From the NCBI RefSeq assembly GCF_000384215.1, contig NZ_KB913032.1, positions 9,261,605-9,325,604 on the forward strand: DNA of 64,000 nucleotides, written 5' to 3'. Source of the DNA: Amycolatopsis alba DSM 44262. Its GTDB lineage: Bacteria > Actinomycetota > Actinomycetes > Mycobacteriales > Pseudonocardiaceae. The notes beneath the pieces were generated by a model. That model searched no databases and had not been told where the DNA came from. It saw only the letters and a list, made by a program, of their open reading frames with translations. Positions 41,111 through 49,860 of this stretch are shown one piece after another (position 1 is the stretch's first letter; the number at the start of each line of letters is the position of its first letter). The position numbers and the translations under genes are program-made.

Positions 41111-42601
41111 ATGAGTGAGGGAACCATCCCGGCGGCGCTCGACGAGGCCGCGGAACGCTTCGCCGCACGAGAAGCACTCGTCGACGGCGAAGTCCGGCTC
41201 ACCTATGCCGAACTCGCGCGGCGGGCGCGGCAGGCGGCACGGTTCTTCGAGGGCCACGAACGGGTCGCGATCTGCTCCCCCAACACCTGGCACTGGGTCG
41301 TCGCCGGGCTCGGCGCGCTGTACGCCGGCGCGACGCTCATCCCGGTGAACACCCGGTTCACCGCTCGCGAGACCATCGACGTCCTCGAGCGCGCGGAGGT
41401 TTCCGCGCTGGCGATCACCGGCACGTTCCTCGGTACGGACAGGCTGGCCGACCTCGGCACCTCCCTGCCCCGCACGGTGCTGCGGATCCCCGTCGAAGGC
41501 ACCGAAGACCCGGTGGACGGCGTCGCGGAATGGGAAGTGCTCGCCGGCCTCGACAGCGATTTCGTCAGCCGCGTGGAGCCAGGCGACGTCAGTGACATCC
41601 TGTTCACCTCCGGGACCACCGGCCGCAGCAAGGGCGCGATGAGCAGCCACCGGCAGGTACTGAGCGTCGCCGAGGCCTGGGCGGACTGCGGTGGCCTCAC
41701 CGCGGAAGACCGCTACCTCGTGATCAACCCGTTCTTCCACAGCTTCGGGTACAAGGCGGGGATCGTCGCCGCGGTGCTGCGCGGTGCGACGATGCTGCCG
41801 CAGCGCACCTTCGACGTCCGCGAAACCCTGCGGCTCATCGAATCCGAGCGGATCACCGTGCTCCCCGGCGCGCCGACGATCTACCAGGTGCTGCTGGACG
41901 CGCCCGAACGCGCGGACCACGACCTGTCCAGCCTGCGGCTCGCCGTCACCGGGGCCGCCACCGTGCCGGTCACGCTCGTGGAACGGATGCGGAAGGAACT
42001 GAGCCTCGACACCGTCCTCACCGCGTACGGCCTCACCGAAGCCGTGGTGGCCACGATGTCCCGTCCCGAGGACGACGCCGAACTGGTGGCGAACTACTGC
42101 GGCCGCGCGACGGCGGGCTTCGAGGTGAAGCTCGGCGAGCACGACGAAGTCCTGCTGCGCGGACCGAACGTGATGCTCGGCTATCTCGACGATCCCGAGG
42201 CCACCGCGAAGGCCGTCGATGCCGACGGGTGGTTGCACACCGGCGATGTCGGCGTGCTGAACGAACGCGGCTATCTGAAGATCGTCGACCGGATCAAGGA
42301 CATGTACGTCTGCGGCGGGTTCAACGTCTACCCTGCCGAGATCGAGCAGGTGCTGAGCAGGCTGGACGGCGTCGCGGAGTCCGCCGTCGTCGGCGTGCCG
42401 GACGAGCGGCTCGGCGAGGTCGGCAAGGCCTTCGTCCGGACGCGCCCCGGAGCGGAACTGTCCACAGAGGACGTACTGGCGTATTGCAAGGCCGAATTGG
42501 CCAACTACAAGATTCCTCGATTTGTCGACTTCGTTGCGGAGCTTCCGCGAAATCTGTCGGGGAAGGTGCTGAAACGCGTGTTGCGGGAGGAAAACGGATG
42601 A
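41111..42601 (+). CDS. fadD3: HIP-CoA synthetase FadD3
   Basis: 496 residues. Adenylate-forming enzyme with the ATP loop SDILFTSGTTGRSKG at 161-175, the ayGLTEAVVATMS segment, the hinge DRIKDMYVCGGFNVYPAEIE and the C-terminal catalytic lysine in LPRNLSGKVLKRVLREE. FadD3 (Rv3561) activates HIP, the steroid C/D-ring propionate, to HIP-CoA, the inducer of KstR2. First gene of a plus-strand operon of five tightly coupled genes ending in fadE33. The size and neighbourhood agree with the mycobacterial gene. Confidence 0.93.
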   Translation: MSEGTIPAALDEAAERFAAREALVDGEVRLTYAELARRARQAARFFEGHERVAICSPNTWHWVVAGLGALYAGATLIPVNTRFTARETIDVLERAEVSALAITGTFLGTDRLADLGTSLPRTVLRIPVEGTEDPVDGVAEWEVLAGLDSDFVSRVEPGDVSDILFTSGTTGRSKGAMSSHRQVLSVAEAWADCGGLTAEDRYLVINPFFHSFGYKAGIVAAVLRGATMLPQRTFDVRETLRLIESERITVLPGAPTIYQVLLDAPERADHDLSSLRLAVTGAATVPVTLVERMRKELSLDTVLTAYGLTEAVVATMSRPEDDAELVANYCGRATAGFEVKLGEHDEVLLRGPNVMLGYLDDPEATAKAVDADGWLHTGDVGVLNERGYLKIVDRIKDMYVCGGFNVYPAEIEQVLSRLDGVAESAVVGVPDERLGEVGKAFVRTRPGAELSTEDVLAYCKAELANYKIPRFVDFVAELPRNLSGKVLKRVLREENG

Positions 42602-43437
42602 CCGTCGAGTACGAGCGACGCGGGCCGGTGGCCGTCGTCACGATGAACCGGCCGGAGTACCGGAACGCGCAGAACTCGGCGATGACCTACGCGCTCGACG
42701 CCGCGTTCGGCCGTGCCGTCGACGATCCCGAGGTCAAGGTGATCGTGCTGGCCGGGGCAGGCAAGCATTTCTCCGCCGGGCACGACATCGGGACGCCGGA
42801 ACGCGACGTGGACGTCTCCTTCGAGCGCAAAGCGGTCCTCTGGTGGGATCACGTCGGCGCCGAGGGCGGTGACCAGCGGTTCGCCCGCGAGTCCGAGGTC
42901 TATCTCGGCATGTGCCGCCGATGGCGTGAGATCCCGAAGCCGACCATCGCGAGTGTGCAGGGCGCGTGCATCGCGGGCGCGCTGATGCTGGCGTGGGTGT
43001 GCGACATGATCGTCGCCTCCGATGACGCGTTCTTCGCCGATCCAGTGGTGCGCATGGGGATTCCCGGTGTCGAGTACTTCGCGCACCCCTGGGTCCTCGG
43101 TCCGCGCGCGGCCAAGGAAGTGCTGTTCACCGGTGAGCGCTTCACGGCGCAGCAGGCCAAGGAATGGGGCATGCTGAACCGCGTCGTCCCCCGCGCCGAC
43201 CTCGAAACCGAGACCATGGCGCTGGCGGAGAAGATCGCGGTGATGCCGCGGATGGGGCTCGCGCTCGCCAAGAAGGCCGTCAACCAGGCCGAAGACCTGA
43301 TGGGCCTGCGGTCCGGAATGGACTCCGTGTTCGGGCTGCATCATTTCGCGCACGCGCACAACGCCGAAATGTCCGGCGGGGATTCGCTGGGCGGGCAGGA
43401 CGCGCGCTCGATGCGTGACGCGAACAGGACCTCGTGA
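42598..43437 (+). CDS. Enoyl-CoA hydratase of the HIP operon
   Basis: 279 residues, ATG overlapping the fadD3 stop by 4 bases. Crotonase family: VLAGAGKHFSAGHDIG and ASVQGACIAGALMLAWVCDMIVAS form the oxyanion hole. The protein has the insertion VDVSFERKAVLWWDHVGAEGGDQRFARES after the first motif and a His-rich C-terminus (FGLHHFAHAHNAEMSGGDSLG). Mycobacterium tuberculosis lacks a gene at this exact place (fadD3 is followed by fadE31), so this is a variant arrangement. It probably hydrates the enoyl-CoA made by FadE30; that step is inferred from position. Confidence 0.87.
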   Translation: MTVEYERRGPVAVVTMNRPEYRNAQNSAMTYALDAAFGRAVDDPEVKVIVLAGAGKHFSAGHDIGTPERDVDVSFERKAVLWWDHVGAEGGDQRFARESEVYLGMCRRWREIPKPTIASVQGACIAGALMLAWVCDMIVASDDAFFADPVVRMGIPGVEYFAHPWVLGPRAAKEVLFTGERFTAQQAKEWGMLNRVVPRADLETETMALAEKIAVMPRMGLALAKKAVNQAEDLMGLRSGMDSVFGLHHFAHAHNAEMSGGDSLGGQDARSMRDANRTS

Positions 43438-44570
43438 TGGATCTCGATCTCGACGAGCGCACGCTCGCCTTCCGCGACGAAGCCCGCGCCTGGCTCGCCG
43501 CGAACGTTCCCGCCGAGCCGCTGAAGTCGTTCGACACCGCCGAAGGATTCGCGCAGCACCGCGAGTGGGAATCCCGGTTGGCCGACGCCCGGTGGTCGGT
43601 CGTCTCCTGGCCACGCGAATTCGGCGGCCGGGACGCGAGCCTCCTGGAGTGGGTGCTGTTCGAGGAGGAGTACTACGCGGCGGGAGCGCCGCTGCGGGTC
43701 AACCAGAACGGCATCTTCATGCTCGCGCCCACACTGTTCTCCCATGGCACGGAGGAGCAGCAACGGCGCATCCTGCCGAAAATGGCGCGTTCGGAAGAGG
43801 TCTGGGCTCAGGCCTGGTCGGAACCCGAAGCGGGCAGCGACATCGCGGCTCTCCGGAGCACCGCGACCCGCTGCGACGGCGGCTGGCGGGTCAGCGGGCA
43901 GAAGACCTGGAGTTCACGGGCGACGTTCGCCGACCGGGCGTTCGGCCTGTTCCGCAGTGATCCGGAGTCGGTGCGGCACAAAGGTCTCACCTATCTGATG
44001 GCGGATCTGCGGTCCGAGGGTGTCACCGTCCGGCCGATCCCCCAGCTGGACGGTGAACCGGGGTTCGCGGAGATCTTCTTCGACGACGTCTTCGTCCCCG
44101 ACGAGGACGTGATCGGCGCGCCCGGTGAGGGCTGGCGGGTCGCGATGACGACGGCGAACAACGAACGCGGCCTGTCCTTGCGCAGTCCCGGCCGGTTCCT
44201 CGCCGCGGCGGACAGGCTGGTCTCGCTCTGGAACGACGCCGGGCGCCCCGCGCACACCGCCGACAGGGTCGCCGACGCGTGGATCGGTGCGCGGGCCTAC
44301 CAGCTGTACACCCTCGGCACGGTCACCCGGCTCGCGGGCGGCGCCGAGCTCGGGCCGGAATCGAGTGTCAACAAGCTGTTCTGGTCCCATCTCGACGTCG
44401 CCCTGCACGAGACCGCACTCGACGTACTCGGCCCGGACGCCGAGCTGCGGGGCCGCTGGAGCGACGGCTGGCTGTTCTCCCTGGCGGGCCCGATCTACGG
44501 CGGGACCGACCAGATCCAGCGGTCCATCGTCGCCGAACGACTGCTCGGCCTGCCGAAGGGGGCCCGATGA
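43437..44570 (+). CDS. fadE31: Acyl-CoA dehydrogenase FadE31
   Basis: 377 residues from ATG 43437 (TGATG overlap with the hydratase stop; a GTG at 43434 is in frame). Full-length acyl-CoA dehydrogenase with AQAWSEPEAGSDIAALRSTATRCDGGWRVSGQKTWSS for FAD contact and a complete C-terminal domain. In mycobacteria FadE31 pairs with FadE32 or FadE33 to form heterotetramers; each of those partners is shorter, as seen here. It acts late in the breakdown of the C/D-ring remnant. Confidence 0.9.
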   Translation: MDLDLDERTLAFRDEARAWLAANVPAEPLKSFDTAEGFAQHREWESRLADARWSVVSWPREFGGRDASLLEWVLFEEEYYAAGAPLRVNQNGIFMLAPTLFSHGTEEQQRRILPKMARSEEVWAQAWSEPEAGSDIAALRSTATRCDGGWRVSGQKTWSSRATFADRAFGLFRSDPESVRHKGLTYLMADLRSEGVTVRPIPQLDGEPGFAEIFFDDVFVPDEDVIGAPGEGWRVAMTTANNERGLSLRSPGRFLAAADRLVSLWNDAGRPAHTADRVADAWIGARAYQLYTLGTVTRLAGGAELGPESSVNKLFWSHLDVALHETALDVLGPDAELRGRWSDGWLFSLAGPIYGGTDQIQRSIVAERLLGLPKGAR

Positions 44571-45496
44571 GGTTCGCGCTTTCCGTTGAACAGGAGCAGT
44601 TCTCCTCGAGCCTGCACGATCTGCTGTCCGATATGGACGCCGACACAGCCAACCGGTCCTGGGCGGCGGGTGATCACGGCCCCGGTCTCAAGATCTGGCG
44701 GCGGCTGGCGGAGCTCGGGGTGACCGCGCTGGCCGTCCCCGAGAAGTACGACGGGCTCGGGGCGACGCCGGTCGACCTGGCCGTCGGCTTCGAACGGCTC
44801 GGGTACCACTGCGTGCCCGGCCCGTGGACCGACACGGTGGCCATGCTGCCGTCGTTACTGGACGACGAGCTGCTGACCTCGGTCGCGTCCGGCGAGACGC
44901 TGGCGTCGGTCGCTTTCGCCCCCCATGTGCCGTACGCCTTGGATTCCGACGTCGCCGACGCGCGTATCGCCGTCGAGAACGGCAGGCTGCGTGCGTTCAC
45001 TCCCGGCGATCTTTTGTCCTCTGTGGACGGTTCCCGGCGGCTGTTCCGGCCGGTGGCGGGAGACGACCTCGGCACGGCACTCGACGCGGGCCGTGCTTTC
45101 GAGCTGGGCTGCCTGGCCACCGCCGCGCATCTTCTCGGCGCGGGACGCTGGCTGCTCGACACGTCGGTCGCGTACGCCGCGCAACGCAAGCAGTACGGCC
45201 GGGAGATCGGCGGGTACCAGGCGGTCAAGCATCTGCTCGCCGACGTCGCGACCGGGCTCGCGCTGGCCGAACCGCTGCTGTTCGGCGCGGCCGTCACCCT
45301 GGATCCGCGCGACGTCTCGGCGGCCAAGGTGGCGTGCGGTGACGCCGCGCATCTCGCCGCCCGGACCGGGCTGCAGGTGCACGGCGCGATCGGCTACACC
45401 GCGGAACACGCGCTCGGTCTGCGGCTGACCAGGGTCCGCGCGCTGGTCGGCGCTTGGGGCACGCCCCGGTTCCACCGGGACCGGGTGCTGTCATGA
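44567..45496 (+). CDS. fadE32: Acyl-CoA dehydrogenase FadE32 (short partner subunit)
   Basis: 309 residues from ATG 44567 (ATGA overlap with fadE31). It is about 70 residues shorter than a normal acyl-CoA dehydrogenase: the middle beta-domain is reduced (SVDGSRRLFRPVAGDD), while the C-terminal helical domain is intact (AAQRKQYGREIGGYQAVKHLLADVAT, VHGAIGYTAEHALGLRLTR). Short subunits of this kind work as alpha2beta2 complexes with a full-length partner; FadE31 is the obvious candidate. The overlap with both neighbours suggests balanced synthesis. Confidence 0.88.
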   Translation: MRFALSVEQEQFSSSLHDLLSDMDADTANRSWAAGDHGPGLKIWRRLAELGVTALAVPEKYDGLGATPVDLAVGFERLGYHCVPGPWTDTVAMLPSLLDDELLTSVASGETLASVAFAPHVPYALDSDVADARIAVENGRLRAFTPGDLLSSVDGSRRLFRPVAGDDLGTALDAGRAFELGCLATAAHLLGAGRWLLDTSVAYAAQRKQYGREIGGYQAVKHLLADVATGLALAEPLLFGAAVTLDPRDVSAAKVACGDAAHLAARTGLQVHGAIGYTAEHALGLRLTRVRALVGAWGTPRFHRDRVLS

Positions 45497-46464
45497 CGTT
45501 CACCGCCGAGCAGGACGCGCTGCGGGACAGCGTCCGGAAACTGCTGGACCGGGAAGCGGATCCCTGGCCTGAGCTGTGCGAACAGATCGGCGTGGCGGCG
45601 TTGGCCGTTCCCGAACGGTTCGGCGGGCTCGGCGCCGGGACGGCGGAACTGCAGGTGGTCGCGGAGGAACTGGGCAGAGTCCTCGCCGATGTCCCGTTCC
45701 TCGGTTCGGCCGTGCTCGCCGTGCACGCGGTCCTGGCCACCGGCGACGACGAGGCTTGCGAGCGGCTGCTCCCCCGCCTCGCCGAAGGTGCCATCGGCGC
45801 GGTGGCATGGACCGACGCCGAGGGCCGTTGGGACGCGCCGGCCTGCCGTGTCGCCGACTCCGCCGTGACGGGTGAGGCGCACTATGTCCTCCACGGTGAC
45901 GAGGCCGAGATCCTCCTGGTGGTGGCCGATGGCTCGCTGTACGAGGTCACCGGCGCGCGGCCGCTGCGCACCCCTGCGATGGACGAAACGCGGCGGCTGG
46001 CGCGTGTGACCTTCGACCGTGATCCGGCCCGGCTGCTCGGCCCCGTCGACCTCGGCGCGCTGCGAGACGTCGCGTGCGCCGTCCTGGCCGCCGAGCAGGC
46101 CGGGGCCGCGGCGCGCGCTTTCGAGCTGACGGTGGAGTACAGCAAGCAACGTCACCAGTTCGGCAGGCCGATCGGCGGCTTCCAGGCGCTGAAGCACCGG
46201 ATGGCCGATCTTCACGTCCTGGTGGAAACCGCGCGCTCGGCGGCCTACGCGGCTCCGGAGTCGAGCAGGCTGGCCGCGGTGGCGAAGGTCCACTGTTCGG
46301 AGGCGCTGGCGGCGGTGGCGGGCGAGATGATCCAGCTGCACGGCGGGATCGCGATCACCTGGGAACATCCGGCGCACCGCTACTTCAAGCGGGCGCACGG
46401 AGCTGCGCAGCTCTTCGGCTCGCCCGGTGACCACCTGGGGCGGGTGCGCCCGCCGATATCGTGA
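45493..46464 (+). CDS. fadE33: Acyl-CoA dehydrogenase FadE33 (short partner subunit)
   Basis: 323 residues from ATG 45493, overlapping the fadE32 stop as ATGA. Like FadE32 it has a shortened middle domain and an intact C-terminal domain (SKQRHQFGRPIGGFQALKHRMADLHVLVETARSAAYAA, LHGGIAITWEHPAHRYFKRAHG). It probably forms a complex with FadE31. It ends the fadD3 operon; the HIT-family gene begins 5 bases later and may be read through. Confidence 0.88.
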   Translation: MTFTAEQDALRDSVRKLLDREADPWPELCEQIGVAALAVPERFGGLGAGTAELQVVAEELGRVLADVPFLGSAVLAVHAVLATGDDEACERLLPRLAEGAIGAVAWTDAEGRWDAPACRVADSAVTGEAHYVLHGDEAEILLVVADGSLYEVTGARPLRTPAMDETRRLARVTFDRDPARLLGPVDLGALRDVACAVLAAEQAGAAARAFELTVEYSKQRHQFGRPIGGFQALKHRMADLHVLVETARSAAYAAPESSRLAAVAKVHCSEALAAVAGEMIQLHGGIAITWEHPAHRYFKRAHGAAQLFGSPGDHLGRVRPPIS

Positions 46465-46468
46465 GCCG

Positions 46469-46876
46469 GTGGACTGCGCGATCTGCGCCAAGCATCGTGG
46501 CGACGGCACGCTCGTGGGACCGGTCGTCCGGGCGGACGAACTGGTCATTGTGTCGCACCGCCCTGGCGGGTTCGCCGGGTATCTGTTCGTGGAAACCCGG
46601 CGGCACGTGGCCGCGCTGGACGAGCTGACCCAGGACGAGGTCACGGCGGTTTCACGGGCTGCTTGGTGCGCGGCACGCGGCCTGCGGGCGGAGCTGGCTC
46701 CGGAGCACGTGTTCTCCGCCATCGCCGGACGGACTGTCGCGCATTTCCATCAGCACGTTTTCGCGCGGCATCGAGGAACCCCCTCGGAGATCGGGTGGAT
46801 GGCCGGTCCTTCGTGGAGCGGTGCGCCGGTCATGGACATCGACGCGCTCTGTGACCGGCTGGCGAGCTACTTCTGA
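46469..46876 (+). CDS. HIT-family hydrolase
   Basis: 135 residues from GTG 46469, only 5 bases after fadE33. The N-terminal CAIC pair (Cys3, Cys6) could bind zinc with later residues, and the histidine triad is HFHQHVF (His92, His94, His96). HIT proteins hydrolyse nucleotide phosphoramidates, dinucleotides or aminoacyl adenylates. Its close spacing after a set of acyl-CoA genes suggests it is cotranscribed; removal of stray acyl-AMP is a possible but unproven role. The 3' end overlaps the convergent sigma gene by 10 bases. Confidence 0.87.
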   Translation: MDCAICAKHRGDGTLVGPVVRADELVIVSHRPGGFAGYLFVETRRHVAALDELTQDEVTAVSRAAWCAARGLRAELAPEHVFSAIAGRTVAHFHQHVFARHRGTPSEIGWMAGPSWSGAPVMDIDALCDRLASYF

Positions 46877-47781
46877 TCCAGGAACCGGGTGACGGCCCGG
46901 ACCCGGTCGCCGTCGATCGTGAGGACCATGAGCCCGGCGGGTATCTCGCCGTGGTGGCACAGGAACGCGGGCTGGTTGTTGGCCCGCGTCGGCGTCATCG
47001 TGAAGCCTTCGGGAACCGGAACCGCCATGGAGACGCGGAGGAAGCCGGCGATCGCTTCGAGGCCGTGGTACTCGTGCGGCGCGGGCGGCATGGTGAGCCA
47101 GGCGTCGTCGGTGAGCAGGCTGAGGACGCCGTCAAGGTCACCCGCGGTGAAGGCGTCGGCGAACCGCCTGGTCAGCTCGCGTTCATGAGATGAGGGCCGG
47201 TGCCCGGTGCCGCCGCGATGCTTGTCGAGCGAGGCTCGGGCACGCTGAAGGACGCCTTTGACCGCCGTCTCGGTAGTGCCGAGCATGCTCGCGACCTCAC
47301 CGGCCGGGAAGCACAGGACGTCCCGCAGGACCAGCGCGGCTGCCTGCCTCGGTGGCAGGAGCTGGAGGCCGGTGACGAAGGCGAGTTCGATCGCCTCCCT
47401 GGCGGTGTAGCGCGCTTCGGGGCCGGGGTCGCTGTCGGCGACACATTCGAGGAGCTCGTCCGGGTACGGCTGTAGCCAGGTCACCTCGCCGCGGCGGCTG
47501 GGCTCCGGCGGGTCGAACGGCGGCACCGGCTCGGGTGGCCGGCGGCGGCCCGCGTCCCGCAGGGCGTTGAGGCAGCGGTTGGTGGCGATGCGGTACAGCC
47601 AGGTGCGCAGCGACGAGCGTCCCTCGAAACCGTCCAGGCCCCGCCAGGCGGCCAAGAGCGTCTCCTGAACCGCGTCCTCGGCCTCGGTGAGGGAGCCGAG
47701 GATCCGGTAACAGTGCAGGTGCAGCTCGTGCCGGTAGGTGGCGGCGAGCTCCCGAAAGTCCTGCTCGTCCGATGTCCTCAC
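46867..47781 (-). CDS. ECF sigma factor with C-terminal SnoaL-like domain
   Basis: 304 residues, GTG start. Sigma region 2 (YRHELHLHCYRILGSLTEAEDAVQETLLAAWRGLDGFEGRSSLRTWLYRIATNRCLNALRD) and region 4 (LPPRQAAALVLRDVLCFPAGEVASMLGTTETAVKGVLQRARASL) are followed by a roughly 110-residue NTF2/SnoaL-like domain (ELTRRFADAFTAGDLDGVLSLLTDDAWLTMPP, VRAVTRFLDQK). Sigma factors of this class have no separate anti-sigma factor; the tail is thought to regulate activity. It is divergent from a free-standing NTF2-like protein, and a TGTCACT-N16-CGTT promoter of the ECF41/SigJ kind points at that gene. Confidence 0.9.
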   Translation of the reverse strand: MRTSDEQDFRELAATYRHELHLHCYRILGSLTEAEDAVQETLLAAWRGLDGFEGRSSLRTWLYRIATNRCLNALRDAGRRRPPEPVPPFDPPEPSRRGEVTWLQPYPDELLECVADSDPGPEARYTAREAIELAFVTGLQLLPPRQAAALVLRDVLCFPAGEVASMLGTTETAVKGVLQRARASLDKHRGGTGHRPSSHERELTRRFADAFTAGDLDGVLSLLTDDAWLTMPPAPHEYHGLEAIAGFLRVSMAVPVPEGFTMTPTRANNQPAFLCHHGEIPAGLMVLTIDGDRVRAVTRFLDQK

Positions 47782-47791
47782 GAGCCGATCC

Positions 47792-47820
47792 TGTCACTTC
47801 GTGGCGCACCGTTCCGTTCC
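47792..47820 (+). promoter_or_regulatory. Candidate ECF41/SigJ-type promoter
   Basis: TGTCACT (47792-47798), 16 bases, CGTTCC (47815-47820). This is one base from the known TGTCACA-N16-CGTC pattern of SnoaL-tailed ECF factors and lies 50 bases before the NTF2-like gene. Confidence 0.55.
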
Positions 47821-47869
47821 GGGCGGCGGTGGTGTCTGACGGAGTGAAGCATCGACGAAAGGAACCATC

Positions 47870-48244
47870 ATGACCAGTCCGGCTTTGGACGTCGCGCTCT
47901 CCTACCACCGGGCGTGGACCGGCAAGGACTTCGAGAAGGCGATGACCTACGTCGCCGACGACATCGTCTGCCACACACCCGGCGGGCAGCTCTCCGGCGC
48001 GGAGGCGTTTCGCGGGTTCATGGGCCCGTTCACCGGGATCCTGACCGGGTCCACGCTGCTTTCCGCGTTCGGCGACGAAACGAAGGCGCTGCTGATGTAC
48101 GACACGGCGACCCTGCCGGTGGCGAGCGCTCCCGGAGCCGAGCTGGTGACCGTTCGGGACGGGAGGATCGTGGAATTGCGGATCGTGTTCGATCGGGCTC
48201 CTTTCGATGCGGCGAGGGAGGCGGCTGCCGGAGCGTCGGCGTAG
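47870..48244 (+). CDS. NTF2/SnoaL-like protein
   Basis: 124 residues, ATG with GAAAGGAACC upstream. Cone-shaped NTF2-like fold: ALSYHRAWTGKDFEKAMTYVADDIVCHTPGGQLSGAEAFRGFM, then AELVTVRDGRIVELRIVFDRAPF. It resembles the C-terminal domain of the divergent sigma factor in fold class. Such proteins may be small-molecule isomerases or hydrolases, or regulators. The stop codon lies inside the first unit of an 18-base tandem repeat. Confidence 0.82.
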   Translation: MTSPALDVALSYHRAWTGKDFEKAMTYVADDIVCHTPGGQLSGAEAFRGFMGPFTGILTGSTLLSAFGDETKALLMYDTATLPVASAPGAELVTVRDGRIVELRIVFDRAPFDAAREAAAGASA

Positions 48245-48312
48245 GACGAAGAGTCTGCGTAGGACGAAGAGCATGCGTAGGACGAAGAGCATGCGTAGGA
48301 CGAAGAGCATGC
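48241..48312. repeat. 18-base tandem repeat at the end of the NTF2-like gene
   Basis: Four head-to-tail units GTAGGACGAAGAGCATGC (the first with TCT for CAT). The NTF2-like stop codon TAG is in the first unit, and each further unit puts another TAG in the same frame. Confidence 0.9.
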
Positions 48313-48664
48313 GTACTCGAACAGGCGGGTGGGACTTGCTATCGCGGGGTCCGTCGATGATCACGCCGGATCCGGCAGAGGACCGTTCGCGTCAGGTCGG
48401 CACCGTCTCCGCCATCACCGCGCCCGAAGTGGACGGTGATGGCGAGAGGCGGGTGGCGCGGGGAGCGGATCCCCGCTGTGCCCTCGCCACAGGCTTTCCG
48501 GAAAGAACGGTGTCCTGCACGCGGTGTCCTGCACGCGGTCCTGCTCACAGTGTCCTGAAACATGGCATCGGCAGAACACGACATCTCTCACGACCGCACC
48601 GGCGCACGGGTTCCAAGCGACCCGGTGGCGCGCGTCCTGCCGGCTGCGAGGACGTTCGTGCCGG
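48245..48664. other. 420-bp region without a supported gene
   Basis: After the 18-base repeats the stretch holds a short duplication (GGTGTCCTGCACGC twice, about 48509-48540) and nothing else I can assign. Short open frames here have no family features or ribosome sites. Confidence 0.6.
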
Positions 48665-49846
48665 TCAGCAGGGCGGGGCGTCGTCCTCCGGCTCGGGCCG
48701 CGGGTCGTGGAGCGGTTCCGGTGCCGCGTCGTAGGTACGTCCGGACGGGGTGGTGATGGTCATGCCGCCATTGCCGGTGGGCACCACGGACCAGCCGGGC
48801 TCTTCCTTGAGCAGATTGTGGATCGTGCAGGCGCCGTGACAGTTATGGTGATTGGTCTTGCCGTCACGGGCCCAGGCGATGATGTGGTCGATCTCGGAGA
48901 ACTCGGCGGGACGGTGACAGCCGGGATGAGTGCATTCCCGGTCCCGAGCTTTGATGAACCGGGCCAGCGAAGCCGGGGAGCGATACTGCTCTGCACCGGC
49001 TTCCAAGAGTTGCCCGGTCGCGGGGTCGGTGATCAACCGTGACCAGGTCGAGCCGGGGTCGGAGGCGATCTCTCGTACGAGCCAGTCGGGGATGGGCCCG
49101 TACCCGGCCAAGGTCGCGGGATCGTCGCGAGCACCGGCCAGGGTCAGGAAGTCGACGTACACATGGATATGCGCGCGAGGCTTGCCGTGACCGTCCTCGG
49201 CCAGCAGCCGTTCGGCGAAAATGTCCGCGCGATGCTGATCCAGGGTCCGGGTTTTGTCCTGCGCCCGGCGCGCCCGTGCGGCGCGGCTCATCGACGCGTA
49301 AATCGAACTCGCCACCTCGGACGGCAAATGGCCGGAAAGGGTGGACATCGTCTCGTCTTCGTGGTGCAACGAAATATGCCGTTGCGCGCGTTTCTTTTCC
49401 GCCCGCGCCTGGTAACCCGCCCGGTCGAACTTCTGCACCGCGCCGCTCACCGATCTGCCGATCGCCCTGGCATCACGCTTGGCGAGCCGTCCGGCCATGA
49501 ACGCGTCCACCTGCGCGGCGATCTCGTCCGAGACCTCACGGGTCAGCTGACTGACCTTCGACGCCTTGTACAGGTCGATATCACCTTTCTCCAGCGCCGC
49601 CAACGTGTTCGGCAAGCGCGCCACGAGCGCGCAGGAGGTTTCGACCAGCAGGAAGGCTTGATTGCGAGAGACCGAGAAGCACAAGGCGAGCTCCTCGGTC
49701 ACCGATCTTCGCGAACCACCCACCGCGGCGAACTCGGCTATGTACCGCACCTGACGACCCTGCGCCTGCCGAAGCGAAACTTCTTCGGCGTTGGCGGCAT
49801 CGAGAAGGTGAGCGGCTTTCGGATTGAAAGCAAGAGTTGTGGTCAT
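48665..49846 (-). CDS. HNH endonuclease with DUF222 domain (13E12-type)
   Basis: 393 residues from ATG 49846 (MTTTLAFNPKAAHLL); ATGs at 49852 and 49858 are also in frame and none has a clear ribosome site. The DUF222 domain covers about 10-300 (EELALCFSVSRNQAFLLVETSCAL, LPNTLAALEKGDIDLYKASKV). The C-terminal HNH nuclease has CTHPGCHRPAEFSEIDHI and NCHGACTIHNLLKEE, with Cys and His for zinc and metal. Actinobacteria carry many copies of this family, often with LexA boxes. A perfect SOS palindrome starts 15 bases upstream, so it is probably DNA-damage induced. Confidence 0.9.
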   Translation of the reverse strand: MTTTLAFNPKAAHLLDAANAEEVSLRQAQGRQVRYIAEFAAVGGSRRSVTEELALCFSVSRNQAFLLVETSCALVARLPNTLAALEKGDIDLYKASKVSQLTREVSDEIAAQVDAFMAGRLAKRDARAIGRSVSGAVQKFDRAGYQARAEKKRAQRHISLHHEDETMSTLSGHLPSEVASSIYASMSRAARARRAQDKTRTLDQHRADIFAERLLAEDGHGKPRAHIHVYVDFLTLAGARDDPATLAGYGPIPDWLVREIASDPGSTWSRLITDPATGQLLEAGAEQYRSPASLARFIKARDRECTHPGCHRPAEFSEIDHIIAWARDGKTNHHNCHGACTIHNLLKEEPGWSVVPTGNGGMTITTPSGRTYDAAPEPLHDPRPEPEDDAPPC

Positions 49847-49860
49847 GACCATGATCATAC

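Noticed and set aside
48241..48312. Possible CRISPR array (regular 18-base repeats)
   Set aside because: Units are head to tail without spacers, and no cas gene is near.
48339..48584. Small minus-strand reading frame in the gene-free stretch after the NTF2-like gene
   Set aside because: No ribosome site, no recognisable fold and arginine/proline-rich shadow-like composition.
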